Positions 25,655 to 33,438 of a stretch of DNA of 64,000 bases are shown here, piece after piece. This DNA comes from a virus. The position numbers were made by a program, and so were the translations under genes. How positions within the stretch are numbered: position 1 is the stretch's first letter; every line of letters begins with the position of its first letter. The notes beneath the pieces were generated by a model. That model was not told the origin of the DNA. It saw nothing but the letters and a program-made list of their open reading frames with translations, and did not search any database. The DNA is taken from IMG/VR virus record IMGVR_UViG_3300042398_000686, positions 1 through 64,000 of that record. The stretch is one strand, 5' to 3'.

Positions 25655-26260
25655 TTAGTTATTATACTTCCAGATATATCCTCCGACTTTTTTATATTTT
25701 CCCGAGCATGCTCCCGAAATACTGGTTTTGTTAGTTTTGGTTTGTAAAGCTGCTTCTTTTATGCTAGTAAAAGTATTAAGTAAATTACCATCAATATCAT
25801 ATTGTAATACAGATTTTGATAATGATTTACTAATAATTTTACAAGTTTGAGAGGTATGGGTTTGACCTTTAAATGGTGATGGTTTATTCAAATGAGATTT
25901 GCTCATTTTTAAACGTGTTTCAGAAGTAATAATTTTACCTTTATGAGATTTACTTAAATTATTTTTCCAATTTTGGTCTTTGCTTCTTAAATATCGACCT
26001 TTTGAAGGTCCTCCTCCACCATTATTTTTATTATCTAATTTAAATTCCCAAGTTTTAAATAATTCTATATAAAATTTTTCCCAATATTTCCATTCAGAGT
26101 TAGGTACTTTATCTATTATAGTAAATTGTATTACATTTTTAGATTTTTTATGGGAATAAAATCTATGAGAAGGATTAACAGTTTTACCTATATATACTTT
26201 ATTATCTTCTAATTCTAATAAGTAAATAAAAACCTCATCAGTGTGATGGTTTGAACTCAT
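25655..26260 (-). CDS. GIY-YIG homing endonuclease with NUMOD3 and NUMOD1 motifs
   Basis: The 201-residue protein has FIYLLELEDNKVYIGKTVNP (GIY-YIG core) and a Glu in YWEKFYIELFKTWEF. A string of NUMOD3-type units follows (WKNNLSKSHKGKI, RLKMSKSHLNKPSPFKGQ) and a final NUMOD1-like VLQYDIDGNLLNTFTSIKEA with GGYIWKY. It sits between gp23 and phoH, a common place for homing genes next to an essential capsid gene. It is downstream of a terminator and an ATATTTATA motif that may have belonged to phoH. Confidence 0.87.
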   Translation of the reverse strand: MSSNHHTDEVFIYLLELEDNKVYIGKTVNPSHRFYSHKKSKNVIQFTIIDKVPNSEWKYWEKFYIELFKTWEFKLDNKNNGGGGPSKGRYLRSKDQNWKNNLSKSHKGKIITSETRLKMSKSHLNKPSPFKGQTHTSQTCKIISKSLSKSVLQYDIDGNLLNTFTSIKEAALQTKTNKTSISGACSGKYKKVGGYIWKYNN

Positions 26261-26281
26261 ATATATAACGTTTTAGTTTCG

Positions 26282-26290
26282 TATAAATAT
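26282..26290 (-). promoter_or_regulatory. ATATTTATA late-promoter-like motif before the endonuclease/phoH unit
   Basis: The exact motif lies 21 bases before the endonuclease start and directly after the gp23 terminator. Confidence 0.5.
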
Positions 26291-26291
26291 G

Positions 26292-26322
26292 AAAAAAAAG
26301 AGCCGAGCTTGCGCTCGACTCT
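26292..26322 (-). terminator. Rho-independent terminator after gp23
   Basis: The minus strand forms GAGTCGAGC-GCAA-GCTCGGCTC (one G-T pair) followed by T8. It lies 24 bases after the major capsid stop, as expected for an abundantly transcribed gene. Confidence 0.9.
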
Positions 26323-26345
26323 AATTTTTACTAAGTAATTAGTTA

Positions 26346-28025
26346 TTAGTTAATACCTAATGCATTTAAACCGTTAACGAATACTTTACCGTAGAATTCA
26401 GGACGTACCATTTTCTTAGCGTAACGAGTCATAATACCTTTACGTGGTGTAAATGTTTCTGGATCGTATACTAATGGAGTCATTAATAACGGAACGTATG
26501 GAGCATAAACAGCACCTGATTCTAAGAATTGAGCACCTTTATAACCCATTAAAATTACGTTATCACTGAAGTAAGGGTTTACATATACTTTGTAACGAGA
26601 ATTTAAAGTACCAATTTTTTGGCTACCAAAGTTGAATACTTTATCTAATTCAGCACCTGCATCTGAAGCATATCCTGGAATTGATTGCATAATAGTTGCA
26701 ACCGCTGGAGATATTACTAAGAAGTTAGCTTGACCTCTAAGAGTTTTCTGTAAGATTTTGTTAGATACTGATTGTAATACTGTACCTAAAGTTGCGAACC
26801 AACCACCTTGTGTGTTATAGAAACCACCTGTTGTAGTTGAAGTTTGAACGAATGATGAACCATTCCAGATTTTGTTGTTTTCTGCTGACCAGTATCCTGT
26901 AGTAGCTGCCTCTTCAGTCAACATACCTAAGATTTCTAAGTCAATCTCCATAGCGATGTATTGAGATAATAATCCAGTTAATTCAGCTTCAGCATCGATG
27001 TTTTGGTAAGCATTTAAATCTTGAGCTAACTCAGGAGTCCATTGTGCTTTTAATTTTCTTGTTTTAGCAACAATAGCATCTGATTTCATTTGGATGTTTA
27101 CTGTTGGGATAACAATTTGGTTATCATCTAATGAGTTAGGTACTGATGTGTTAGTTCTATCTGCTTCGAAATCACCTCTTTGTGCAGGAGTTGTTTGTTT
27201 GCTGTAGAATAATACTGTAGTTGCTGCACCTACTGATGGAGCTGCGTTAGTAATGAATGTTAATGCAGTAGCACCTGATCCACTTGAGTAGTTAGTAAAC
27301 TGTTGTAATACGTTTGCTGGGTTAACACCTGAACCACTGATGATGAAAGCAGAAGCTGCTAAGAAATCAGGAAGATCTAAAGTTGCTAATTGAGCATCAG
27401 AAATACTTACTCTGTATAAAGTTGATGAAGTTCCAATGTAACGAGAATCGTAGTTTACGTATGGTGCTAATGAATCAGAAGCAGCAGTAGCATAAGATGC
27501 TGTAGTTACTGTTACAGAAGCAGAGAACTGGTTCATAGAGTAACCATATCTACCTTGACCGTAAAGACCACCTGTTGGGTTAACGTTTGTAATATCATAG
27601 TCAGTAGCTTGAACATCAGCTAATGAACCGTAAAGTGATTGTCCAGCTACGAATGGGTTTTTGTTATCACCATATTGAAAGTCTAAGTAGAATACAAGAC
27701 CAGAAGGCATAGCCATTGGTTGTACTGAAACGAAGTCTTTAGCTACGATTTCAGCGAATACTCTACGTACTAATGGTAATGCAATACCAGCCCAGTTTTC
27801 ACCTGTACCACCTAACATTGAATTTGTACCAGCAGTTACGTTAGTTTCAACAACTAACTGTTTTGCTTGGTTTTCAAGGATAACAGCCATATTGTTTTTC
27901 TCAATATCACTTGTTAATCCTTCAAGAAGTCCACTTTTAGCCCATTTGTTAGCTGTTTTTGCAGCTTCTGCTTGTTGGCTTTTCCATGGATTTACTCCTT
28001 CTAAAAGAGTGTTTAAATTTTCCAT
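26346..28025 (-). CDS. 23: Major capsid protein (gp23)
   Basis: This 559-residue protein follows the scaffold gene and matches gp23 (T4: 521). The early segment TGENWAGIALPLVRRVFAEI and the LVFYLDFQYG block are family hallmarks, as is the C-terminal TPRKGIMTRYAKKMVRPEFY. Residues 1-51 form the propeptide: LLEGVNPW resembles the T4 LLEGEG stretch, and VILENQAK gives a likely gp21 cut after Glu51, like T4 IFE/N. Highest-expression gene of the head block, followed by a strong terminator. Confidence 0.95.
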   Translation of the reverse strand: MENLNTLLEGVNPWKSQQAEAAKTANKWAKSGLLEGLTSDIEKNNMAVILENQAKQLVVETNVTAGTNSMLGGTGENWAGIALPLVRRVFAEIVAKDFVSVQPMAMPSGLVFYLDFQYGDNKNPFVAGQSLYGSLADVQATDYDITNVNPTGGLYGQGRYGYSMNQFSASVTVTTASYATAASDSLAPYVNYDSRYIGTSSTLYRVSISDAQLATLDLPDFLAASAFIISGSGVNPANVLQQFTNYSSGSGATALTFITNAAPSVGAATTVLFYSKQTTPAQRGDFEADRTNTSVPNSLDDNQIVIPTVNIQMKSDAIVAKTRKLKAQWTPELAQDLNAYQNIDAEAELTGLLSQYIAMEIDLEILGMLTEEAATTGYWSAENNKIWNGSSFVQTSTTTGGFYNTQGGWFATLGTVLQSVSNKILQKTLRGQANFLVISPAVATIMQSIPGYASDAGAELDKVFNFGSQKIGTLNSRYKVYVNPYFSDNVILMGYKGAQFLESGAVYAPYVPLLMTPLVYDPETFTPRKGIMTRYAKKMVRPEFYGKVFVNGLNALGIN

Positions 28026-28048
28026 TTTTAAGAATAATTTTTAAATTT

Positions 28049-29140
28049 TTATTTAATATTTGCTAATTTTTGCATTCTAGTAACAAATTCGTTACTTTCT
28101 ACAATTGTTGGTTTTGCAGCTACACCAGCGGCTTTAGATGCAAATCCTAGTGACTCTTTGATTTGGCGTTTTTCTGTTCTAGCATTAAACGTTGTTGACA
28201 ATGATTCGTAAACAAGTTTAGCTTCTTTAGCAGATTCTGCTTTATCAAATGCTTTAATAACTGTTAATTTTTGAGATTCGTTTAAGTTTTTAGCTTTAAA
28301 GATTTTATTAACGTATAATAATTTAGCGTTTAACAAGTTAACTTCGTTAAGTTCTGAACGAAGAGTATTAACAGCTTCTAAAGCTAATTTTAAATCTTCT
28401 TCCATTTTTTTCTTTTTGTAGTCTTCAACTCCTTCTTCTTCAGCAGTGTCTTTTTTATCACCACGTTTAGCATTAGGAACATCTCCTTTATTACCGCCGT
28501 ATTTTTTACGTTCGTCTAAATCATCTTTTTCACCCATTAACTCAGCTAAGATTTCTTCTAAATCGAAATCTTCTTCAGCTCCGTCAACTGCCATTTCTGC
28601 GTCTCCCATGTCATCCATAGCATCTACAGCCATTTCGTCTTCGTAGCCTTCGCCATCGCCTGTTTCTTGTGAAATGATGTCTCTAATTAAACTTTCTAAC
28701 TCATCCATAGATAAGTCTTTAACTTCTTTGTCTTCCTCTTCGTCTTCTTTAGCATCGTCTGCTACGTCTTCAACTTCTTCTTCAGCTTCGATTTCTTCTT
28801 CGTCTTCTTCGCCTTTAGCTTCGTTTAATTCGTTTTCTAATTCTGCTAAGATTTCATCAAGGTCGATTTCATCTATAGAATTATCGCGATCAGCAAATTC
28901 TTCCTGAGTCTCTTCTTCCATAGGGATGTCATCCATCATGTTTTCTTTGGCCATCTTGTCTTTCATTTCGTCTAATTCCTCTTCATCGTCATATGCTTCT
29001 TGTAATTTAGTTTGAAACATAGATTGTAAACGTGGAGTAAACGCTTCTTCAAGAGCAAGTTTAGCTTGAGCTAAGGCTGTCTCACGTACAGTTTTAGCAT
29101 CAGCAATAGCCTCTTTTAAAAGTGCTTTTGTGTCTTTCAT
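28049..29140 (-). CDS. 22: Prohead core scaffold protein (gp22)
   Basis: The 363-residue protein is extremely acidic between residues 50 and 215 (runs such as EGEDEEEIEAEEEVED) and ends in a helical, basic domain (FNARTEKRQIKESLGFASKA). This is the layout of T4 gp22, the internal core around which gp23 assembles and which gp21 later degrades. The N-terminus DTKALLKEAIADAK contains a candidate gp21 site, LKE before Ala. It lies immediately upstream of gp23. It is longer than T4 gp22 (269) owing to the acidic section. Confidence 0.9.
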   Translation of the reverse strand: MKDTKALLKEAIADAKTVRETALAQAKLALEEAFTPRLQSMFQTKLQEAYDDEEELDEMKDKMAKENMMDDIPMEEETQEEFADRDNSIDEIDLDEILAELENELNEAKGEEDEEEIEAEEEVEDVADDAKEDEEEDKEVKDLSMDELESLIRDIISQETGDGEGYEDEMAVDAMDDMGDAEMAVDGAEEDFDLEEILAELMGEKDDLDERKKYGGNKGDVPNAKRGDKKDTAEEEGVEDYKKKKMEEDLKLALEAVNTLRSELNEVNLLNAKLLYVNKIFKAKNLNESQKLTVIKAFDKAESAKEAKLVYESLSTTFNARTEKRQIKESLGFASKAAGVAAKPTIVESNEFVTRMQKLANIK

Positions 29141-29212
29141 TTTTTGTCCTAAAATTTTGTTTTGGAAATAAGCTTATTGATTAAAAAGCTTAATAGGGAT
29201 TATAGTTTAATG

Positions 29213-29242
29213 ACGAATCATATAGAAATGATTCATTAGTCA
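29213..29242 (-). promoter_or_regulatory. Hairpin in the gp22 leader
   Basis: Inverted repeat GAATCAT/ATGATTC with flanking partial pairing lies in the 120-base leader of the scaffold gene. It is not followed by a T-run, so it looks like a leader structure rather than a terminator. Confidence 0.4.
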
Positions 29243-29244
29243 AG

Positions 29245-29253
29245 CATAAATAT
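29245..29253 (-). promoter_or_regulatory. Variant ATATTTATG motif before gp22
   Basis: A one-base variant of the recurring motif, 104 bases before the gp22 start, just after a terminator. It would give gp22 and gp23 a long leader. Confidence 0.4.
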
Positions 29254-29264
29254 GTACAAGAAAC

Positions 29265-29289
29265 AAAAAACCGCAACATCGTTGCGGTT
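29265..29289 (-). terminator. Rho-independent terminator between head gene groups
   Basis: The minus strand forms AACCGCAAC-GAT-GTTGCGGTT followed by T-rich sequence. It separates the protease group from the gp22-gp23 unit. Confidence 0.87.
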
Positions 29290-29293
29290 CTTT

Positions 29294-29440
29294 TTAATTT
29301 CCTTGACCTGTATATAGTTTTTTGTAATTCTTTGAATTTTTTAACTTAGATGTTTTACTTTTTGCATGAACACCTGGTCTTTTTCTTTTTGGTTTCGCTA
29401 TATAACTATTAACGGAACTGGTTTTTGCCTTTGCTGCCAT
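29294..29440 (-). CDS. Small very basic protein (48 residues)
   Basis: This short frame starts AAKAKTSSVNSYIAKPKRKR and ends YKKLYTGQGN. About one third of its residues are Lys or Arg. The arrangement PKRKRPGVHAKSKTSKLKxSKNYKK looks conserved-type rather than random, and I recall similar small proteins in T4-like phages near the head genes. It lies between a small structural gene and a terminator. Nucleic-acid or capsid-interior binding is plausible from charge alone. Confidence 0.7.
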   Translation of the reverse strand: MAAKAKTSSVNSYIAKPKRKRPGVHAKSKTSKLKNSKNYKKLYTGQGN

Positions 29441-29456
29441 TATTTAATATATTAAT

Positions 29457-29723
29457 TTATGAGAAGAATAATACTGGAGCGCTTGTAGCATCTAATGAAG
29501 CGCTAGTTATTGTAAGTTCTATTACAGTTCCGGGAGGCACAAACATCCCACCTGCTGGAGTAATATTATTACCTCTGACATCTTTTAAAGCTGTAAAATG
29601 AGCTACAGCACCCGCTGATGCTCCTACTACAGAACCTGAAGCCATTACTTGCATTTTATAAAATGAACCTGTTATAGATTGACCATTCATTAGAAGGCCG
29701 GCTGATGGAAAATACGATGCCAT
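29457..29723 (-). CDS. Small structural protein, possible head decoration (88 residues)
   Basis: A compact, beta-rich, Gly/Ala/Ser-rich protein (SITGSFYKMQVMASGSVVGA, GGMFVPPGTVIELTITSASL) with few charges. Small proteins of this type in head operons are often capsid decoration or cement proteins, but no specific motif confirms this. It lies between the DUF5856-like gene and the basic protein, in the protease-scaffold-capsid group. Confidence 0.6.
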   Translation of the reverse strand: MASYFPSAGLLMNGQSITGSFYKMQVMASGSVVGASAGAVAHFTALKDVRGNNITPAGGMFVPPGTVIELTITSASLDATSAPVLFFS

Positions 29724-29724
29724 A

Positions 29725-30096
29725 TTATTGTAAATTAGTTAGTTTGTATTTAGTAGAGTAAATAAGTTCGTCAACAGCATCTATTTGATTTTGTAAATAA
29801 CTATCAGCTAAATTAGGTGCTTGTCTTAATGTTTTAACAATCATACATAATTTATCAAAATAATCTATGATATTTCTAGTATCACAGTTATTATCTAAAT
29901 TGATTACTGGTTTGAATTGGATTAAGCCGTATTTACCTTGGTAAGTTTCTACTAATCCATCTACTACACCATCGATACTTTCATAATATTTTTGAAGTGC
30001 TTTATGAGCAGCGTATGCTCCTGGTCCACTTACTCCTAAATGAAATATATGAGTTTGTGTTTGTGAGTGTAATAAAATTGATGCTAATTCTTCCAT
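29725..30096 (-). CDS. DUF5856-like four-helix protein (123 residues)
   Basis: The sequence has HSQTQTHIFHLGVSGPGAYAAHKAL, then YYESIDGVVDGLVETYQGKYGL, and ends in a helix with YLQNQIDAVDELIYSTKYKL. This matches a small phage family, DUF5856 as I recall, with a ferritin-like or Dps-like helical pattern and conserved His, Asp and Glu. It is common in T4-like phages of cyanobacteria. Whether it binds metal is not known. It sits two bases after the prohead protease. Confidence 0.7.
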   Translation of the reverse strand: MEELASILLHSQTQTHIFHLGVSGPGAYAAHKALQKYYESIDGVVDGLVETYQGKYGLIQFKPVINLDNNCDTRNIIDYFDKLCMIVKTLRQAPNLADSYLQNQIDAVDELIYSTKYKLTNLQ

Positions 30097-30098
30097 AA

Positions 30099-30734
30099 TT
30101 ATTGTCCTGGTAATTCACATGAGCAAAATCCTGCTCTGTTACATAATATTTCTGTTATTAATTCGTTTACTTTTTGGTATTTGTCTGTTTTAACAGCATT
30201 TGGATTAAGTGATTCATTTACAATTTCCATAAATGCACCTTGAGTTGATGGTGTTGAAACAAAATCCCAACATACTAACTCTAAATCGTCTTGTACTTCA
30301 ACAGTTTCTCCGATTTGTTTTACAGAACCCATAGCACGAGATGAAATACCAACAGTAATACCAGCTATCAATAGTGCTTTTAATATATTTCCTGATGGTG
30401 TAGGTAATATTTCAATTTTACCCATTACATCATCACCATTCCACCATAAATCTAAGATGTTATGACATACATTTTTTAAATTAATAATTGGAGACTCAGG
30501 ATGATCTAATTCTCCTAATGCTCTATTTTCTTTAATATATGTAGCTTTATACTTATCAATTTCTCTTTCTAAAGTATCTTTAGGATAAACGCGACCATTA
30601 CCATTTTTAGCATCTGCACGTTGTACTACTCCCTCAACAATCAAACGCCCGTTGTTTTTTACCGCAGATTCTTGCAGTAACTGCGGGGTCAGTGTAAAGG
30701 TGGATACTCGTTCTATTAATAGTTCTTTGCTCAT
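30099..30734 (-). CDS. 21: Prohead protease (gp21)
   Basis: The 211-residue protein matches the T4 gp21 serine protease (212 residues). The catalytic His is in RALGELDHPES (His78), and the Ser is in GISSRAMGS (Ser131 or Ser132). A third conserved acid lies in ELVCWDFVSTPS. It matures the prohead by cutting scaffold, capsid and targeted internal proteins after Leu/Ile-x-Glu. Its own N-terminus has LLQE before Ser, a possible self-cleavage site. The start overlaps the upstream stop. A Cys-containing tail (NRAGFCSCELPGQ) is unusual. Confidence 0.92.
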   Translation of the reverse strand: MSKELLIERVSTFTLTPQLLQESAVKNNGRLIVEGVVQRADAKNGNGRVYPKDTLEREIDKYKATYIKENRALGELDHPESPIINLKNVCHNILDLWWNGDDVMGKIEILPTPSGNILKALLIAGITVGISSRAMGSVKQIGETVEVQDDLELVCWDFVSTPSTQGAFMEIVNESLNPNAVKTDKYQKVNELITEILCNRAGFCSCELPGQ

Positions 30735-31504
30735 TATCTCGCAGATTTTTTCGATAATGTTTCGTTCATTACTTTATTAACTAAACGTTCTAAAACTGAT
30801 TCTTTTTTAAGTACTTTATTTAATACGGCTCCAGCTACACGTTTTCCTGCTTCTTCTGAACCATATTCTTTACCTGCTGCCTTAGCTATTTTTTCAAATC
30901 CTTTACCTGGTTTGCCTATGTCAGTACCTTTTTTGAAACGCGCTTCATCTAAACCACCTAATTTTTTTAGTAAAAGTTTAAATAATTCCTCTTGAGATAT
31001 ACCCATTTTATCAGCCATTGCTTGAATAGATGATCTGTTTTGAGAAATTTCAACTTCAGCAGTTTCGATTTCTTCAGGTGCCATATTTTCTTTAACGACT
31101 TTAACTTTTTTTAATTCGTTTTTAGTGTCATTATCTTTAATTGGTTCTAAACCGTCAGAAGTATTTTTAACTTTTTTATAAGTTTTTGTCTTAGGAATAT
31201 CAGTTATTGTTGTAGCAGGATAAATACCATCTTGTTCATCTACTTCAGGTGATTGCTCAACTTTTTTATATTTGATTTTATCATCTGGAGTTAATGAATC
31301 ATATGTTGGTTCTTTATCTGGTGTTCCTTTTACAGCATCACCTTCATTAAGCATTCCTTTTTGTTTTAGAATTGCAACCGAATCATCAAATGAATTATGA
31401 TTAGTTACAAAATTAGGAAACATCATTCTTGCGTTACGCAAAAATTGAGCTTTGTTCATTTTACCTTCTAATAGGTCCTGATATTGTCCGCTTATATTTT
31501 TCAT
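30734..31504 (-). CDS. Probable head-assembly or internal protein with LLEG leader (256 residues)
   Basis: I do not recognise this protein. It starts KNISGQYQDLLEGKMNKAQF, in which LLE before Gly fits the gp21 cleavage pattern. The middle is charged and probably disordered (LTPDDKIKYKKVEQSPEVDE). A helix AMADKMGISQEELFKLLLKK follows, then a basic region ending LVNKVMNETLSKKSAR. It is in the portal-protease interval where T4 has the core proteins gp67 and gp68. A prohead core role is a reasonable guess. Confidence 0.6.
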   Translation of the reverse strand: MKNISGQYQDLLEGKMNKAQFLRNARMMFPNFVTNHNSFDDSVAILKQKGMLNEGDAVKGTPDKEPTYDSLTPDDKIKYKKVEQSPEVDEQDGIYPATTITDIPKTKTYKKVKNTSDGLEPIKDNDTKNELKKVKVVKENMAPEEIETAEVEISQNRSSIQAMADKMGISQEELFKLLLKKLGGLDEARFKKGTDIGKPGKGFEKIAKAAGKEYGSEEAGKRVAGAVLNKVLKKESVLERLVNKVMNETLSKKSAR

Positions 31505-32004
31505 TATTCTTCTTCTTGGTTTTCTTTAATTCCTGTTAATTTCTCTAATATAGCCGTTAAAGTATCTTTTATTTCGTCTGTAGGGAAAACAACAGCGAAT
31601 GAATTTGGATTATCTTTATAGAATTTTTCTGTTTCTTTTTTAGCTTTAGGTAGTGCTTGTTTCAATTTAGTTACAAGTTCAATTAACTCACCAAAAGATT
31701 CAATACGAGATTTTTGTAATTCATCTCTTTCTTTAGCTTTTTTAGGATCTTCCTCTTTTTCTTCAGCTAACGATGATAAAATATCTTCTAACTGTAATGA
31801 TTCTTGTTCAGTTCTTAATAATCTATCATATGCTTCTTTCATATTACGATATCCCTTCATTAATTCAGCGATATCAGTTTTATGAGCACCTTCAGTACCA
31901 TTACCTTTTTTGGCTTCAGCTACACGGTATTTTATTTCTTCACCTAAAGTATCTAATTTTCCTTTAAGTTGTTCTTTAGTTAACTTTTTTTTCTCGTTAT
32001 CCAT
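31504..32004 (-). CDS. Charged coiled-coil protein in the head operon (166 residues)
   Basis: The sequence is almost wholly helical and highly charged (LTKEQLKGKLDTLGEEIKYR, ESLQLEDILSSLAEEKEEDP). It ends in a short domain with FAVVFPTDEIKDTLTAILEK. No family is recognised. Position between the portal and prohead protease suggests a prohead core component, comparable in place but not visibly in sequence to T4 gp67/gp68. Start and stop overlap its neighbours. Confidence 0.6.
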   Translation of the reverse strand: MDNEKKKLTKEQLKGKLDTLGEEIKYRVAEAKKGNGTEGAHKTDIAELMKGYRNMKEAYDRLLRTEQESLQLEDILSSLAEEKEEDPKKAKERDELQKSRIESFGELIELVTKLKQALPKAKKETEKFYKDNPNSFAVVFPTDEIKDTLTAILEKLTGIKENQEEE

Positions 32005-32557
32005 TAGATAGTTTTTTTATGTTTTTAGATAATTGGTTTAACTTTTCTGATAACACATTTAATTGTTCTAATTTAGAATCCCAAAAATTACCACGTTTGA
32101 TAACATTTTCAGTTTTTAATCGATTAGAATATTCAATGACTTGTTCTATTTCTTTAACACGTTTATTAACTTCACTTAAAGCACGTGTAATTTTACGTTC
32201 AGGGGAAACTTTATTAACACTTTCACTAAAACGTCTGTATGATATTTCGTTAAGTTGTTCTTCTTTATAAAGTTTATATCTTTTAGGTTTTGGATCTGCG
32301 GGGAATTGTTTGTAATCGTATACTTTAGAATCAGATGGCATTCCTTCTGGGGCTTTTTTAAATCCGTCTTTAGTATAAGAACTAATATTAGCTTTTCCTG
32401 CAGCTGTTGTAGGTGTTTTTCCTTCTAGTTTTTCTGGTTTTTTAAGGAAAAATTTACTGTTGTAAGCTTCCCCAGCACCAGTTGTACTAACACCATCTTC
32501 AGACATTAATTTATTTACTGTTTCTTCTATGAATTTTTTTAAATCTTCTGGTGTCAT
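31997..32557 (-). CDS. Probable internal/core protein with targeting-like leader (186 residues)
   Basis: The start TPEDLKKFIEETVNKLMSED is an amphipathic helix ending in Met-Ser-Glu before Asp, fitting the candidate gp21 pattern. The middle is Lys/Pro-rich and low in complexity. The C-terminal 80 residues are helical (NRLKTENVIKRGNFWDSKLE to the end). No enzymatic motif is visible. It is in the head operon between two unknown helical proteins. Confidence 0.6.
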   Translation of the reverse strand: MTPEDLKKFIEETVNKLMSEDGVSTTGAGEAYNSKFFLKKPEKLEGKTPTTAAGKANISSYTKDGFKKAPEGMPSDSKVYDYKQFPADPKPKRYKLYKEEQLNEISYRRFSESVNKVSPERKITRALSEVNKRVKEIEQVIEYSNRLKTENVIKRGNFWDSKLEQLNVLSEKLNQLSKNIKKLSNG

Positions 32558-33405
32558 GTTGATTTGATTTCATGGATTAATTCATGAAACTGTAAGATAT
32601 TTAATATATCTTCATCTTTAGCTGATTCTGTTTTTTCTAGAGGTCGAATAATTGATATTAACTCAGTCAATTTGATTTGAGTTCTTTTATCTTGTACAAA
32701 TGATTGTAAAGACGTTAAAGAATTTTTAATATGGTCTAACTCTTGATTAATGAATTCACGTAATGATACAGTATTTGTTATATTATTAATGTATGTTTTT
32801 AATACACTACGTTGCTCAGGAAGTAAATCAGCATATTTCTCATTAAATTTCTCAATCATTATTTTAGAAATTAAAGCACGAGTTGCTTTATCTTGAGAAG
32901 CATATTCTTTTATTACTTGGTCTTCTACTTTATTTTTATCTATGTCTTGTTTAGTTAAAAATTCAAGTAAAGTTACTTTATTTGTAATGATAAATGAAGG
33001 ATCTATAAATTCTAAACTAGTTTGTGCCTCCAATAAATTAGAAACAGCAGCATATGCCTTATAGTTGTGAATTTTAGCTTTAAAAAATTCTTCTAAATCA
33101 TAATGTTGTTTAATTTCTTTAATTAAATTATACTTTTCCTTACGAAGAGCAGTACGATTTAAACGTTCAGCTAATTTAACAGTAGAAGAAATGATACTTT
33201 CAGCTTTTGCTTCATTTAATGAAGTAGCTTTAGTTAATGCTTGGTATATTTTATATTCTTTTACTAATTCTCCTTTAGAAAAGTATTTTTTAACAATGTT
33301 AACAGCAGATGATTCTTTATTAGACATGATATCCGATGTTATCTGTCTAGTTAACAATTCAAATAATATACCCGTGTTTTTATATTTATTATGTTTTGGC
33401 TTCAC
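32554..33405 (-). CDS. Helical head-operon protein (283 residues), GTG start
   Basis: The start codon is GTG (KPKHNKYKNTGILFELLTRQ). The opening block KYKNTGILFELLTRQITSDI looks conserved-type, and I recall similar openings in T4-like phage proteins near the portal gene. The protein is nearly all helix, with Ala/Lys/Leu patterns and no catalytic motif. It follows the portal directly and has its own upstream ATATTTATA. A core or portal-assembly role is inferred from position only. Confidence 0.65.
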   Translation of the reverse strand: MKPKHNKYKNTGILFELLTRQITSDIMSNKESSAVNIVKKYFSKGELVKEYKIYQALTKATSLNEAKAESIISSTVKLAERLNRTALRKEKYNLIKEIKQHYDLEEFFKAKIHNYKAYAAVSNLLEAQTSLEFIDPSFIITNKVTLLEFLTKQDIDKNKVEDQVIKEYASQDKATRALISKIMIEKFNEKYADLLPEQRSVLKTYINNITNTVSLREFINQELDHIKNSLTSLQSFVQDKRTQIKLTELISIIRPLEKTESAKDEDILNILQFHELIHEIKST

Positions 33406-33422
33406 GATGTTAATTTACTGGT

Positions 33423-33431
33423 TATAAATAT
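33423..33431 (-). promoter_or_regulatory. ATATTTATA late-promoter-like motif after the portal gene
   Basis: The exact motif lies 17 bases before the GTG start of the 283-residue protein. Confidence 0.5.
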
Positions 33432-33438
33432 ATACTTT

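Noticed and set aside
28446-28907. Plus-strand serine-rich open frames
   Set aside because: They are the complement of the acidic Glu/Asp-rich codons of gp22 and have no independent support.
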